Assembly: GCA_900554585.1 (NCBI GenBank)
Contig: USHS01000110.1
Location: 1 to 5,506, forward strand
DNA length: 5,506 nucleotides
Direction of reading: 5' to 3'
DNA from: an uncultured Collinsella sp.
Lineage (GTDB): Bacteria; Actinomycetota; Coriobacteriia; Coriobacteriales; Coriobacteriaceae
Part shown: positions 1-4,769 of the stretch, piece after piece
How the letters are laid out: every line of letters begins with the position of its first letter
Position numbering within the stretch: position 1 is the first letter of the stretch
Notes under the pieces: model-generated
The model's input: the letters and a program-made list of their open reading frames with translations, nothing else
Databases searched by the model: none
Told to the model about the DNA's origin: nothing
Made by a program: the position numbers and the translations under genes

Positions 1-2
1 AT

Positions 3-290
3 GGACACAGGCTCTTCTTTTATTCCCAAAGCGGAAAGGAGGAGGGGGAGGAGCGCATGGAAATCGACTTCCTCGTTACCCGACCCTATGTCAATGCCGC
101 CGGAAAGCCGCGCATCAGCCCCATCGAAGTTAAGTCGCCACGCAGATACGGAACCATCTCCCTCGACCGATTCCGCGCGCGCTTTAACAAGAAGATTGGA
201 ATGGCTTACGTGTTGCACCCTAAACAACTCGAGTGGGATGCCGAAGCGCAGCTGGCACATCTTCCGTTGTATATGGCTTTTTGCTTGTAG
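3..290 (+). CDS. C-terminal fragment of an AAA-family ATPase with DUF4143 domain (5' end outside the window)
   Basis: The frame is open from base 3 to a TAG at 288-290 and gives 95 residues with no start of its own. The ATG at 57 is an internal Met, since the family-like sequence GHRLFFYSQ lies upstream of it. Visible family features are the basic/acidic loop, then EIDFLV, then SPIEVKSPRRY (the nuclease-like E..K core of the DUF4143 C-terminal domain), then a YVLHPKQL strand and a terminal LPLYMAFCL, which is the usual ending. These proteins pair an N-terminal P-loop AAA_14 domain with this C-terminal domain; their cellular role is poorly defined. The Walker motifs would lie left of the window and cannot be checked. 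It converges on mazG with a 39-base gap. Family assignment is from remembered motifs, and I am fairly sure of it. Confidence 0.75.
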   Translation, partial: GHRLFFYSQSGKEEGEERMEIDFLVTRPYVNAAGKPRISPIEVKSPRRYGTISLDRFRARFNKKIGMAYVLHPKQLEWDAEAQLAHLPLYMAFCL

Positions 291-329
291 AGACCTCTCT
301 ACGAATGGATGCCGTGAGAGACGCAGGCC

Positions 330-1190
330 TCACTCGCTTGCTTTTGCTTGGTCCCACAGGTCGTTGAGTTGAGCGGTTGAGCAGGCGGCGAGGTCATCGC
401 CCGCCTCGTGCACGGCGGCCTCCATCGCAGCCCAGCGACGGCGGAACTTGGCCGTGCTGGCACGCAGGGCGCTCTCGGCGTCGATACCCTCTTTGCGCGC
501 AACGTTGACCAGGGCAAAGAGCAGGTCGCCAAACTCCATCTCGCGCTCGGGCGAGCCGGGCTCCTCGGCCTCGAACTCGGCACGCTCCTCGGCTACCTCG
601 TCCCACACATCTTGGACGGTCTCCCATTCAAAGCCCACGGCCGCTGCCTTGCGCGACACCTTTTGCGCCTGCATCAGCGCCGGCAGATGCGTGGGCACGC
701 CGTCGAGCAAGCCCTCGGGCGCAGCCTCGCCCGTCGCCACGGCCTTGTCCTTGGCGGCCTTCTCGGCAAGCTTGACCTCGTCCCAAATCTTGAGCACCTC
801 GTCGGAGCTCTCGGCGTCCGCATCGCCAAACACGTGCGGATGACGGCGAATGAGCTTGGCGTCGATATCGCGCGCCACATCGGCCAGCGTAAACTCACCG
901 GCATCCGCCGCGATCTGCGCATGCAACACTACCTGCATGAGCACGTCGCCCAGCTCCTCGCGCAGGTGTGCCGCATCATCGGCCTCGATGCAATCGAGCG
1001 CCTCGTAGGCTTCCTCGATCATGTTCTTGCCGATGCTCTGATGCGTCTGCTCGCGATCCCACGGGCAGCCATCGGGCTGACGCAGACGCCAGATAGTCTG
1101 CACCAGATGCTGCAGCTCGGCCGACGCGTCGACCAGCGTGGACAGGTCGCGCGAACCCTCGGCATTTTGCTGAGCCATGTGCTGCGCCAT
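330..1190 (-). CDS. mazG: MazG nucleoside triphosphate pyrophosphohydrolase (two-domain form)
   Basis: A 286-residue cytoplasmic enzyme of the all-alpha NTP pyrophosphatase superfamily, expected to hydrolyse (d)NTPs to the monophosphate plus pyrophosphate and so limit aberrant nucleotides. The N-terminal MazG domain (about 25-125) shows LRQPDGCPWDREQTH at 36-50, the metal-binding E59-E60 pair, the EELGDVLMQVV helix at 78-88, and the signature RRHPHVFGD at 115-123. A charged linker follows. The C-terminal MazG domain (about 165-285) shows KAAAVGFEW, EVAEERAEF at 198-206 and EFGDLLFALVNVAR at 219-232, the second EExxE/ExxD set. Both metal sites therefore look intact. Length is close to the E. 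coli enzyme plus a short extension. The start at 1190 is favoured by an ideal GGAGGAGGA site; Met5 is an alternative. It is the last gene of the run, 2 bases after the phosphodiesterase stop. Confidence 0.93.
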   Translation of the reverse strand: MAQHMAQQNAEGSRDLSTLVDASAELQHLVQTIWRLRQPDGCPWDREQTHQSIGKNMIEEAYEALDCIEADDAAHLREELGDVLMQVVLHAQIAADAGEFTLADVARDIDAKLIRRHPHVFGDADAESSDEVLKIWDEVKLAEKAAKDKAVATGEAAPEGLLDGVPTHLPALMQAQKVSRKAAAVGFEWETVQDVWDEVAEERAEFEAEEPGSPEREMEFGDLLFALVNVARKEGIDAESALRASTAKFRRRWAAMEAAVHEAGDDLAACSTAQLNDLWDQAKASE

Positions 1191-1192
1191 AG

Positions 1193-1741
1193 TTATTCCT
1201 CCTCCAGGACCACGTGACGGAACGCGCCGCCCTCGTAGATGCCGTAGCTATGCGTACCGTCCTTGGGAATGCTCACGCTGCCGGGATTGAAGAGCCACAG
1301 GCCCGGGTGCGCGGCGCTTGCCTCGTTAACCTTGATGTGCGTATGGCCGTAGACGAGCGCGGAGCCCTCGGGCAGCGCGGGCGCGTGGTCGACGCTGTTG
1401 TGCATGCCGGCGCCAAAGACGTGGCCGTGCGTCAGGAACAGCTCACGGCCGGTCTCGTCAAACAGCGTGGCGTAGTCGGCCATGACCGGGAAATCGAGCA
1501 CCATCTGGTCGACCTCGGCGTCACAGTTGCCGCGCACCGCGATGATGCGGTCGGCCAAGGCATTGAGCAGCGGAATCACGCGCTTGGGAGCGTAGTCGCG
1601 CGGCAGGTCGTTACGCGGACCGTGATAGAGCAGGTCGCCCAGCAGGACGATGCGGTCGGGCTGCTCGGACTCGATGGCGGAGCAGAGGCGCTCGGTCCAA
1701 TATGCCGAGCCGTGAATGTCAGAGGCGATGAGGTATTTCAT
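1193..1741 (-). CDS. yfcE: YfcE/MJ0936-type metallophosphoesterase (phosphodiesterase)
   Basis: A 182-residue calcineurin-like phosphoesterase, almost the length of E. coli YfcE, which acts on artificial phosphodiesters; the physiological substrate is not settled. The dimetal site is complete: SDIHG (D8, H10), LLGDLLYHG (D36), RGNCD (N72), THGH (H105) and YGHTH (H133, H135), followed by FNPGSVSIPKD, typical of the YfcE subgroup. The frame is open to an ATG at 1807, but that version would overlap the upstream stop codon. The ATG at 1741 is preceded by AAAGGA with a 6-base spacer and begins exactly at the beta-strand MKYLIASDIHG, so I chose it. It lies 58 bases downstream of the larC2-like gene and 2 bases upstream of mazG, consistent with one transcript. 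There is no signal peptide, so it is cytoplasmic. Confidence 0.9.
   Translation of the reverse strand: MKYLIASDIHGSAYWTERLCSAIESEQPDRIVLLGDLLYHGPRNDLPRDYAPKRVIPLLNALADRIIAVRGNCDAEVDQMVLDFPVMADYATLFDETGRELFLTHGHVFGAGMHNSVDHAPALPEGSALVYGHTHIKVNEASAAHPGLWLFNPGSVSIPKDGTHSYGIYEGGAFRHVVLEEE
1197..1205 (-). promoter_or_regulatory. Ribosome binding site of mazG, embedded in the upstream gene's last codons
   Basis: GGAGGAGGA lies 6 bases before the ATG at 1190. It overlaps the terminal Glu codons of the yfcE-like gene, so ribosomes finishing that gene end on the mazG site. This suggests translational coupling and fixes the mazG start. Confidence 0.75.
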
Positions 1742-1747
1742 GAGGGA

Positions 1748-1753
1748 TCCTTT
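1748..1753 (-). promoter_or_regulatory. Ribosome binding site deciding the start of the yfcE-like gene
   Basis: AAAGGA stands 6 bases before the ATG at 1741. No comparable site precedes the in-frame ATG at 1807, so the shorter protein is preferred. Confidence 0.6.
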
Positions 1754-1799
1754 CGGGATGGAGTTGACGGAGCCGGTCGCGGCGCGCCGCACGATCTTG

Positions 1800-2285
1800 T
1801 TATTCAAATCGCAGCGCCGCGCTCTGGGCCGCCTGCATCACGCGCTGGAGCGGTACGTCGTGCTCACGGGCAAGACGGGCGCAGTCTTCGTACTCGGGCG
1901 CCGCGCGCTCGCTGCCGTCGGGCAGGGTGGCCACCTTGACGGACACCTCGCCCCATGGCGTCGCTACGCGCTCAAAGCGGCGTGGCAGGCAAACGCGCTC
2001 CATGACCTGGCGGCGGATGGCATTGGTCGTGGTTTCCAAAAAGATAATCGTCTGCAGGCGCTCGATATCCTCGTGGGTGCAGATTACCTGCAGCTGCCAG
2101 CCGGGACGGCCCTTCTTGCAATAGAGGGGTAGCCAATGCACCTCGCGCGCACCGGCCTCGCGCAGGCGGTCGGCGGCGTAGGCGAGCACCTCGGGCGACG
2201 CATCGTCGATGTCGCACTCCAGCTTGACGATGGTTTCGGGCGCATCGGTCTCGCGGGACAGCGGGGATTTGCTATCGCATGGCAT
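1800..2285 (-). CDS. Stand-alone LarC C-terminal domain protein (LarC2/DUF111-like)
   Basis: A 161-residue protein matching the C-terminal part of LarC, the CTP-dependent nickel insertase that completes the nickel-pincer nucleotide cofactor of lactate racemase. Recognisable elements in order are IVKLECDIDDASPE (D25, D27, D28; the usual N-I-D-D-M-x-P-E segment), the helix AADRLREAGAREV, CKKGRPGWQLQV (KKGRPG at 57-62), FLETTTNAIRRQ (ETTT at 84-87), TPWGEVSVK and PEYEDCARLA (130-137). The His/Asp-rich LarC1 half is absent. In lactobacilli LarC1 and LarC2 are joined by a programmed frameshift, but no LarC1 coding lies upstream here: the next gene is divergent. The frame is open to 2588, but the ATG at 2285 has the strong AAAGGAG site and starts just before the homology. 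No other lar gene is in view, so the cofactor role is inferred. It is first in the run with yfcE and mazG. Confidence 0.8.
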   Translation of the reverse strand: MPCDSKSPLSRETDAPETIVKLECDIDDASPEVLAYAADRLREAGAREVHWLPLYCKKGRPGWQLQVICTHEDIERLQTIIFLETTTNAIRRQVMERVCLPRRFERVATPWGEVSVKVATLPDGSERAAPEYEDCARLAREHDVPLQRVMQAAQSAALRFE

Positions 2286-2294
2286 ACGGTCCGG

Positions 2295-2301
2295 CTCCTT
2301 T
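2295..2301 (-). promoter_or_regulatory. Ribosome binding site deciding the start of the larC2-like gene
   Basis: AAAGGAG lies 9 bases before the ATG at 2285. The upstream in-frame ATG at 2324 has no such site, and the residues between are not LarC-like. Confidence 0.6.
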
Positions 2302-2440
2302 CCGCGTGGGCTCGTTTTGTTCATCCAAACGCTAACACATCGCGGGCGGCGTGGATGTGGCGGAGCGCGATGAGCGCGATTTTCCTTGTCCGCAAGAAAC
2401 CGACACCCCAGCGCGCTCGTCGCATCGAGGGCCGCGCCGC

Positions 2441-2446
2441 TACAAT
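2441..2446 (+). promoter_or_regulatory. Possible -10 box for the PHP phosphatase gene
   Basis: TACAAT lies 32 bases before the ATG at 2479, inside the divergent gap 2286-2478. It is a good sigma-70-type -10 hexamer in GC-rich surroundings, but the bases about 17 upstream (CGTCGC region, near 2418) do not resemble TTGACA, so support is partial. I could not find a convincing promoter for the opposite (larC2) side of the gap. Confidence 0.35.
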
Positions 2447-2478
2447 GGAGCGGATTCGCTTGACGCAAAGGAACCGCC

Positions 2479-3390
2479 ATGTCTGCTTGCCCGCTGGTCG
2501 ATTGCCATACCCACACCTCGTTCTCGGACGGGCATGCCTCGTTTGAGGACAACGTTCGCGCCGCCGCTACGGCCGGCTGCCGCGTCATGGTCTCGACCGA
2601 TCACCTTACTCTGCCTGCCAGCATGGATTCCAATTGCGAGGTACAGGTTGTCGAGGGCGACCTGCCGGCACATCGCTTGGCTTTTGAGGACGCCCGCAAG
2701 CTTGCCGCGCGGATCGCGCCGGAGCTCGAGCTTATCTATGGCTTTGAGTGCGATTGGTACGAAGACTGCGAGCCTTTGGTTGAGCGCTGGTCCGAAGGCG
2801 CCGTGGTACGCCTGGGCAGCGTGCATTGGATTGGCAACCCAGGCGATATTGCGGCAGGCGCTGCGGGCGCGGCGGGGGCGGAGGACGTCGCTCGTCCCGA
2901 CACGCCCGATTCGAGCTGCGGTTGGATCGACGATGACACCAACCTGCACGTTTGGGAAAACCTGGGCGTGCGCGGCGTGTGGGAGCGCTACGTCGACGAC
3001 TGGTGTCGCGCCTGCGAAAGCTCGCTTAACTTTGATGTGATGGCTCATCCCGACCTGATCATGCGCTTTTCGAAGGAAGGCTTTGCACCCGATTTTGACC
3101 CCGCGCCGTTCTGGGGGCAGATGGCAGAATGCGCACACGACACGAGTCGGCGCGTTGAGGTCTCGACCGCCGCACCGCGCAAGGGGCTCGACGACTACTA
3201 CCCCGCGACCGGCCTTTTGCGCCGCTTTGCCCATGCCGAAGTGCCGATCACCTTTGGCTCGGACGCGCACCGCGCCTGCGATATCTGCTGGAACATCCGC
3301 GAGGCCCAGGGCCACGCCTACGACTGCGGCTATCGAACCTTCGACATCCCCCACCTCACCGGCGAATGGGAGCCCACGCCCCTCGCCTAA
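2479..3390 (+). CDS. PHP-domain phosphatase, probable histidinol-phosphatase (HisJ/HisK type)
   Basis: A 303-residue cytoplasmic metal-dependent phosphatase, expected to convert L-histidinol phosphate to histidinol. PHP motifs are complete: VDCHTHTSFSDG (H10, H12, D17), STDH (D41, H42), YGFECDW (E90), GSVHW (H116), DVMAHPDL (H190) and FGSDAH (D262, H264), which together form the trinuclear metal site. The GSVHW and MAHPDL motifs, overall length and convergence on hisE/hisI/hisF support histidinol phosphatase over other PHP enzymes, but substrate cannot be read from sequence. Between H116 and about residue 152 there is an Ala/Gly-rich low-complexity stretch (124-134) that looks like a lineage-specific surface loop. 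The start is well set: AAAGGA sits 6 bases before the ATG. The gene is divergent from the larC2-like gene and has its own leader. Confidence 0.82.
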   Translation: MSACPLVDCHTHTSFSDGHASFEDNVRAAATAGCRVMVSTDHLTLPASMDSNCEVQVVEGDLPAHRLAFEDARKLAARIAPELELIYGFECDWYEDCEPLVERWSEGAVVRLGSVHWIGNPGDIAAGAAGAAGAEDVARPDTPDSSCGWIDDDTNLHVWENLGVRGVWERYVDDWCRACESSLNFDVMAHPDLIMRFSKEGFAPDFDPAPFWGQMAECAHDTSRRVEVSTAAPRKGLDDYYPATGLLRRFAHAEVPITFGSDAHRACDICWNIREAQGHAYDCGYRTFDIPHLTGEWEPTPLA

Positions 3391-3393
3391 GAC

Positions 3394-3702
3394 TAGTCAT
3401 TGAGGACACTCTTCACAAATGACCCCTTGGGGACGGAGGAAAACAGGTCGTTTCGCTCACCACCGACGCCCGTGCAACACCGCCCGCCAAAAAGAACGCC
3501 CGTTTACTACGATGAACCGCAAACCTCCGACCATCGGCTTAATGCGGAAAATAAAACCGCAGGTAGAAGCGTTGACGATTTGTTCAAAACCGACGTGTGG
3601 TCAGCAGATCCAGTTTCATCGTAGTAATTGGGCATGTTATTTGGCAGCGCCGGCAAAGACTCCCCCAAACGACTAGTCGTTTAAGAACGTCCCCAATGAC
3701 TA
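3394..3702. repeat. Nested inverted-repeat intergenic element between convergent genes
   Basis: The 338-base gap 3391-3728 holds no credible gene but much symmetry. The outer arms 3394-3413 and 3683-3702 match as inverted repeats at 17 of 20 bases. Middle arms 3498-3516 and 3615-3633 match at 17 of 19 (GCCCnnTTACTACGATGAA, with a perfect 13-base core). Inside them GACCA (3529-3533) can pair with TGGTC (3598-3602), and TGCGG/CCGCA (3543-3547, 3557-3561) closes a hairpin with an A-rich 9-base loop. GCCAAA/TTTGGC (3486-3491, 3640-3645) fits between outer and middle arms. The nested order would fold as one long branched stem in RNA or single-stranded DNA. It has no transposase, so a MITE-like or REP-like passenger repeat is the simplest reading; a structured RNA is possible. 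Confidence 0.6.
3667..3682. repeat. Perfect 16-base palindrome AAACGACTAGTCGTTT
   Basis: This self-complementary site lies at the right edge of the intergenic element, next to its outer arm. Its centre GACTAGTC also occurs at 3391-3398 immediately after the PHP stop codon, and GACTAGT recurs at 3727-3733 across the hisE stop codon. It could be a dimeric protein site, an element terminus or part of a hairpin. Confidence 0.6.
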
Positions 3703-3728
3703 CTGTCCCCCTTGCACCAAAAGCTTGA

Positions 3729-4046
3729 CTAGTGGCGGCGAGCGTTGAGTTCGCCGGCCAGTTCGTCGAGGGTGATGCCGTAGCGTTCGAGCGTCACGAG
3801 CAGGTGGTAGACCAGATCGCCAGCTTCGTAGCGGATGTGGTCGTAGTCGTTGTCCTTGCAGGCCATGATGACCTCGCTCGCCTCCTCGGCAAGCTTCTTG
3901 AGCAGTTCGTCCTCGACGTCGGTCAGCAGACGAGCGGTGTAGCTCTCCTGTGGCGACGCATCGCGACGCCCGTGAATCACCTCGGCCAGTCCCGTCAGCG
4001 TCTCGCCGATATTTCCCGGCTGCACGTTAGCTGTTCTGACTCCCAT
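3729..4046 (-). CDS. hisE: Phosphoribosyl-ATP pyrophosphatase (HisE)
   Basis: A 105-residue protein catalysing the second step of histidine synthesis: phosphoribosyl-ATP to phosphoribosyl-AMP plus pyrophosphate. It belongs to the same all-alpha pyrophosphatase clan as MazG. Family sequence runs from SYTARLLTD (35-43) through KKLAEEASEVIMACK (50-64, metal-binding E54, E55 and E58) and RYEAGDLVYHLLVTL (72-86, E74 and D77) to a final GITLDELAGEL. It is a separate HisE rather than a HisIE fusion, since HisI is encoded by its own gene upstream. The ATG at 4046 is preceded by GAGAGGA with a 7-base spacer and lies 15 bases after the stop of the 75-residue gene. It is the last gene of the his run in view, and its TAG lies within a GACTAGT repeat at the edge of the palindromic intergenic region. 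Confidence 0.93.
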   Translation of the reverse strand: MGVRTANVQPGNIGETLTGLAEVIHGRRDASPQESYTARLLTDVEDELLKKLAEEASEVIMACKDNDYDHIRYEAGDLVYHLLVTLERYGITLDELAGELNARRH

Positions 4047-4061
4047 GGTTATTTCCTCTCG

Positions 4062-4289
4062 TTACTGCAGCGTAAAGTAGGTACCGGTCTCATCGAACCG
4101 AGGCTTTGCGCCCTTTTTCTCAAAGAACTCGACGATGACGGCATGGGCCTCATCAAGCCTTTCCTTCTCGGCCTCGAGCCAAAGCGACTGCGCCCCGCAG
4201 GCATCAGTCAGGTGCACGCGGCATGGCACGCCCGCGCGGAGGAGCTCGGTGTTGCAGTCGGCGACCTCGAACGGCGTCACGACTTTCAT
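4062..4289 (-). CDS. Small conserved-looking protein of unknown function inside the his operon (possibly RDAC family)
   Basis: A 75-residue soluble protein, theoretically alpha/beta, with no signal peptide or membrane segment. Visible parts are [20 protein letters not shown], then a likely strand [17 protein letters not shown] (22-39), a helix [22 protein letters not shown] (about 39-60), and a final strand TGTYFTLQ. The LTDAC-G-QSLWLE stretch resembles what I remember of the uncharacterised RDAC family, but I hold that only loosely. It is certainly a real gene by context: its ATG overlaps the hisI stop as ATGA, GGGGGAG stands 4 bases upstream, and hisE starts 15 bases after it. Translational coupling to HisI and HisE suggests a helper or regulatory role for them, which is inference only. 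The pattern helix-strand-helix-strand could be a small ligand-binding or protein-protein domain. Cys12 and Cys31 might be functional. Confidence 0.75.
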   Translation of the reverse strand: MKVVTPFEVADCNTELLRAGVPCRVHLTDACGAQSLWLEAEKERLDEAHAVIVEFFEKKGAKPRFDETGTYFTLQ

Positions 4290-4627
4290 CGCACTCCCCC
4301 TTCCACGCGCTTAAAGAAGCAGGTACGGTTGCCGGTATGGCAGGCCGGACCCGGCGAGTCGACCTTGACCAGCAGCGTATCGCTATCGCAATCGGCCCAG
4401 AGCTCCTTGACCTCCTGCATGTTGCCGCTCGTCGCGCCCTTGTTCCAGAGCTCCTGGCGGCTGCGGCTCCAAAACCACGTGGTGCCGGTCTTGAGCGTCA
4501 GCCCCACCGACTCCTCGTTCATCCAAGCAACCATAAGCACCTCGCCGGTGTCATACTGCTGAACCACACAAGGAATCAATCCTTTGGCGTCGTATTTAAG
4601 ATCCGCTGGAGTAGTAATTTCTCTCAT
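4286..4627 (-). CDS. hisI: Phosphoribosyl-AMP cyclohydrolase (HisI)
   Basis: A 113-residue zinc enzyme opening the adenine ring of phosphoribosyl-AMP to give ProFAR, the third step of histidine synthesis. Family motifs are present in order: GLIPCVVQ (17-23), [11 protein letters not shown] (30-40), [21 protein letters not shown] (49-69), [13 protein letters not shown] (77-89) and [13 protein letters not shown] (93-105). The zinc ligands C80, C96 and C103 have the 16- and 7-residue spacing known from archaeal HisI, and D79, D81 and D83 correspond to the magnesium site, so it should be active. It lacks a HisE half. The frame is open to an ATG at 4696, but those extra codons run into the palindromic repeat; the ATG at 4627 begins the homology and has GGGGA 6 bases before it. 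It overlaps the next gene by 4 bases. Confidence 0.94.
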   Translation of the reverse strand: MREITTPADLKYDAKGLIPCVVQQYDTGEVLMVAWMNEESVGLTLKTGTTWFWSRSRQELWNKGATSGNMQEVKELWADCDSDTLLVKVDSPGPACHTGNRTCFFKRVEGGVR

Positions 4628-4633
4628 TTCAAT

Positions 4634-4638
4634 TCCCC
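4634..4638 (-). promoter_or_regulatory. Ribosome binding site deciding the hisI start
   Basis: GGGGA lies 6 bases before the ATG at 4627 in a short AT-rich patch between the palindromic repeat and hisI. It is only moderately strong, but no better site serves the upstream ATG at 4696. Confidence 0.45.
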
Positions 4639-4665
4639 AATTTAAACATCGCCGGTCGGCGAGGG

Positions 4666-4760
4666 TTGTCCAGGTGCCCGAGATTCCGAGCGACAAGCCC
4701 GACGACGCGTACTTAAGTACGCGAGGAGGGTTGGAGCCGGAAGGTCGGGTGCCTGGGCAA
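4666..4760. repeat. Palindromic intergenic element between hisF and hisI
   Basis: The 142-base gap between hisF and hisI carries an imperfect inverted repeat: arms 4666-4688 and 4738-4760 match at 18 of 23 bases (TTGyCCAGG, CCCGA and TTCCG blocks). At the centre is a perfect 18-base palindrome, CGCGTACTTAAGTACGCG, at 4706-4723. Transcribed from the hisF side, it would form a long hairpin beginning 9 bases after the hisF stop. It has no following U-run on the hisI side, so it is a poor intrinsic terminator. It may instead stabilise or process the message, or may be a dispersed REP-like repeat that landed in the operon. Confidence 0.6.
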
Positions 4761-4769
4761 GCCGCAGCA

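Noticed and set aside
295..320. Possible bidirectional terminator hairpin between the ATPase tail and mazG (CTCTCTACG with CGTGAGAG)
   Set aside because: The stem is only 8 pairs with a bulge, and neither strand has a following T-run, so I do not call it a terminator.
408..1217. Long + strand frame opposite mazG
   Set aside because: It is a shadow of the mazG codons on the other strand; MazG motifs and the ribosome site clearly support the - strand.
1779..1790. Palindrome GCGGCGCGCCGC between the larC2-like and yfcE-like genes
   Set aside because: It is a short GC-only palindrome in a GC-rich genome, with no arms or T-run; chance is sufficient.
1742..1807. Longer yfcE-like protein starting at 1807
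   Set aside because: It would overlap the larC2 stop and lacks a ribosome site, whereas the ATG at 1741 has AAAGGA at good spacing and matches the family start.
2286..2588. N-terminal extension of the larC2-like frame up to an ATG at 2588
   Set aside because: The added residues show no LarC1 similarity, overlap the start of the divergent PHP gene, and have no ribosome site; the ATG at 2285 has a strong one.
3400..3676. Small overlapping + strand frames in the intergenic repeat region (3400-3624 and 3419-3676)
   Set aside because: They cover the inverted-repeat arms, have biased Arg/Pro/Thr composition, lack ribosome sites and resemble no protein I know.
4628..4696. Longer HisI starting at 4696
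   Set aside because: The extra codons run into the palindromic repeat and are not HisI-like; the family sequence starts at 4627.
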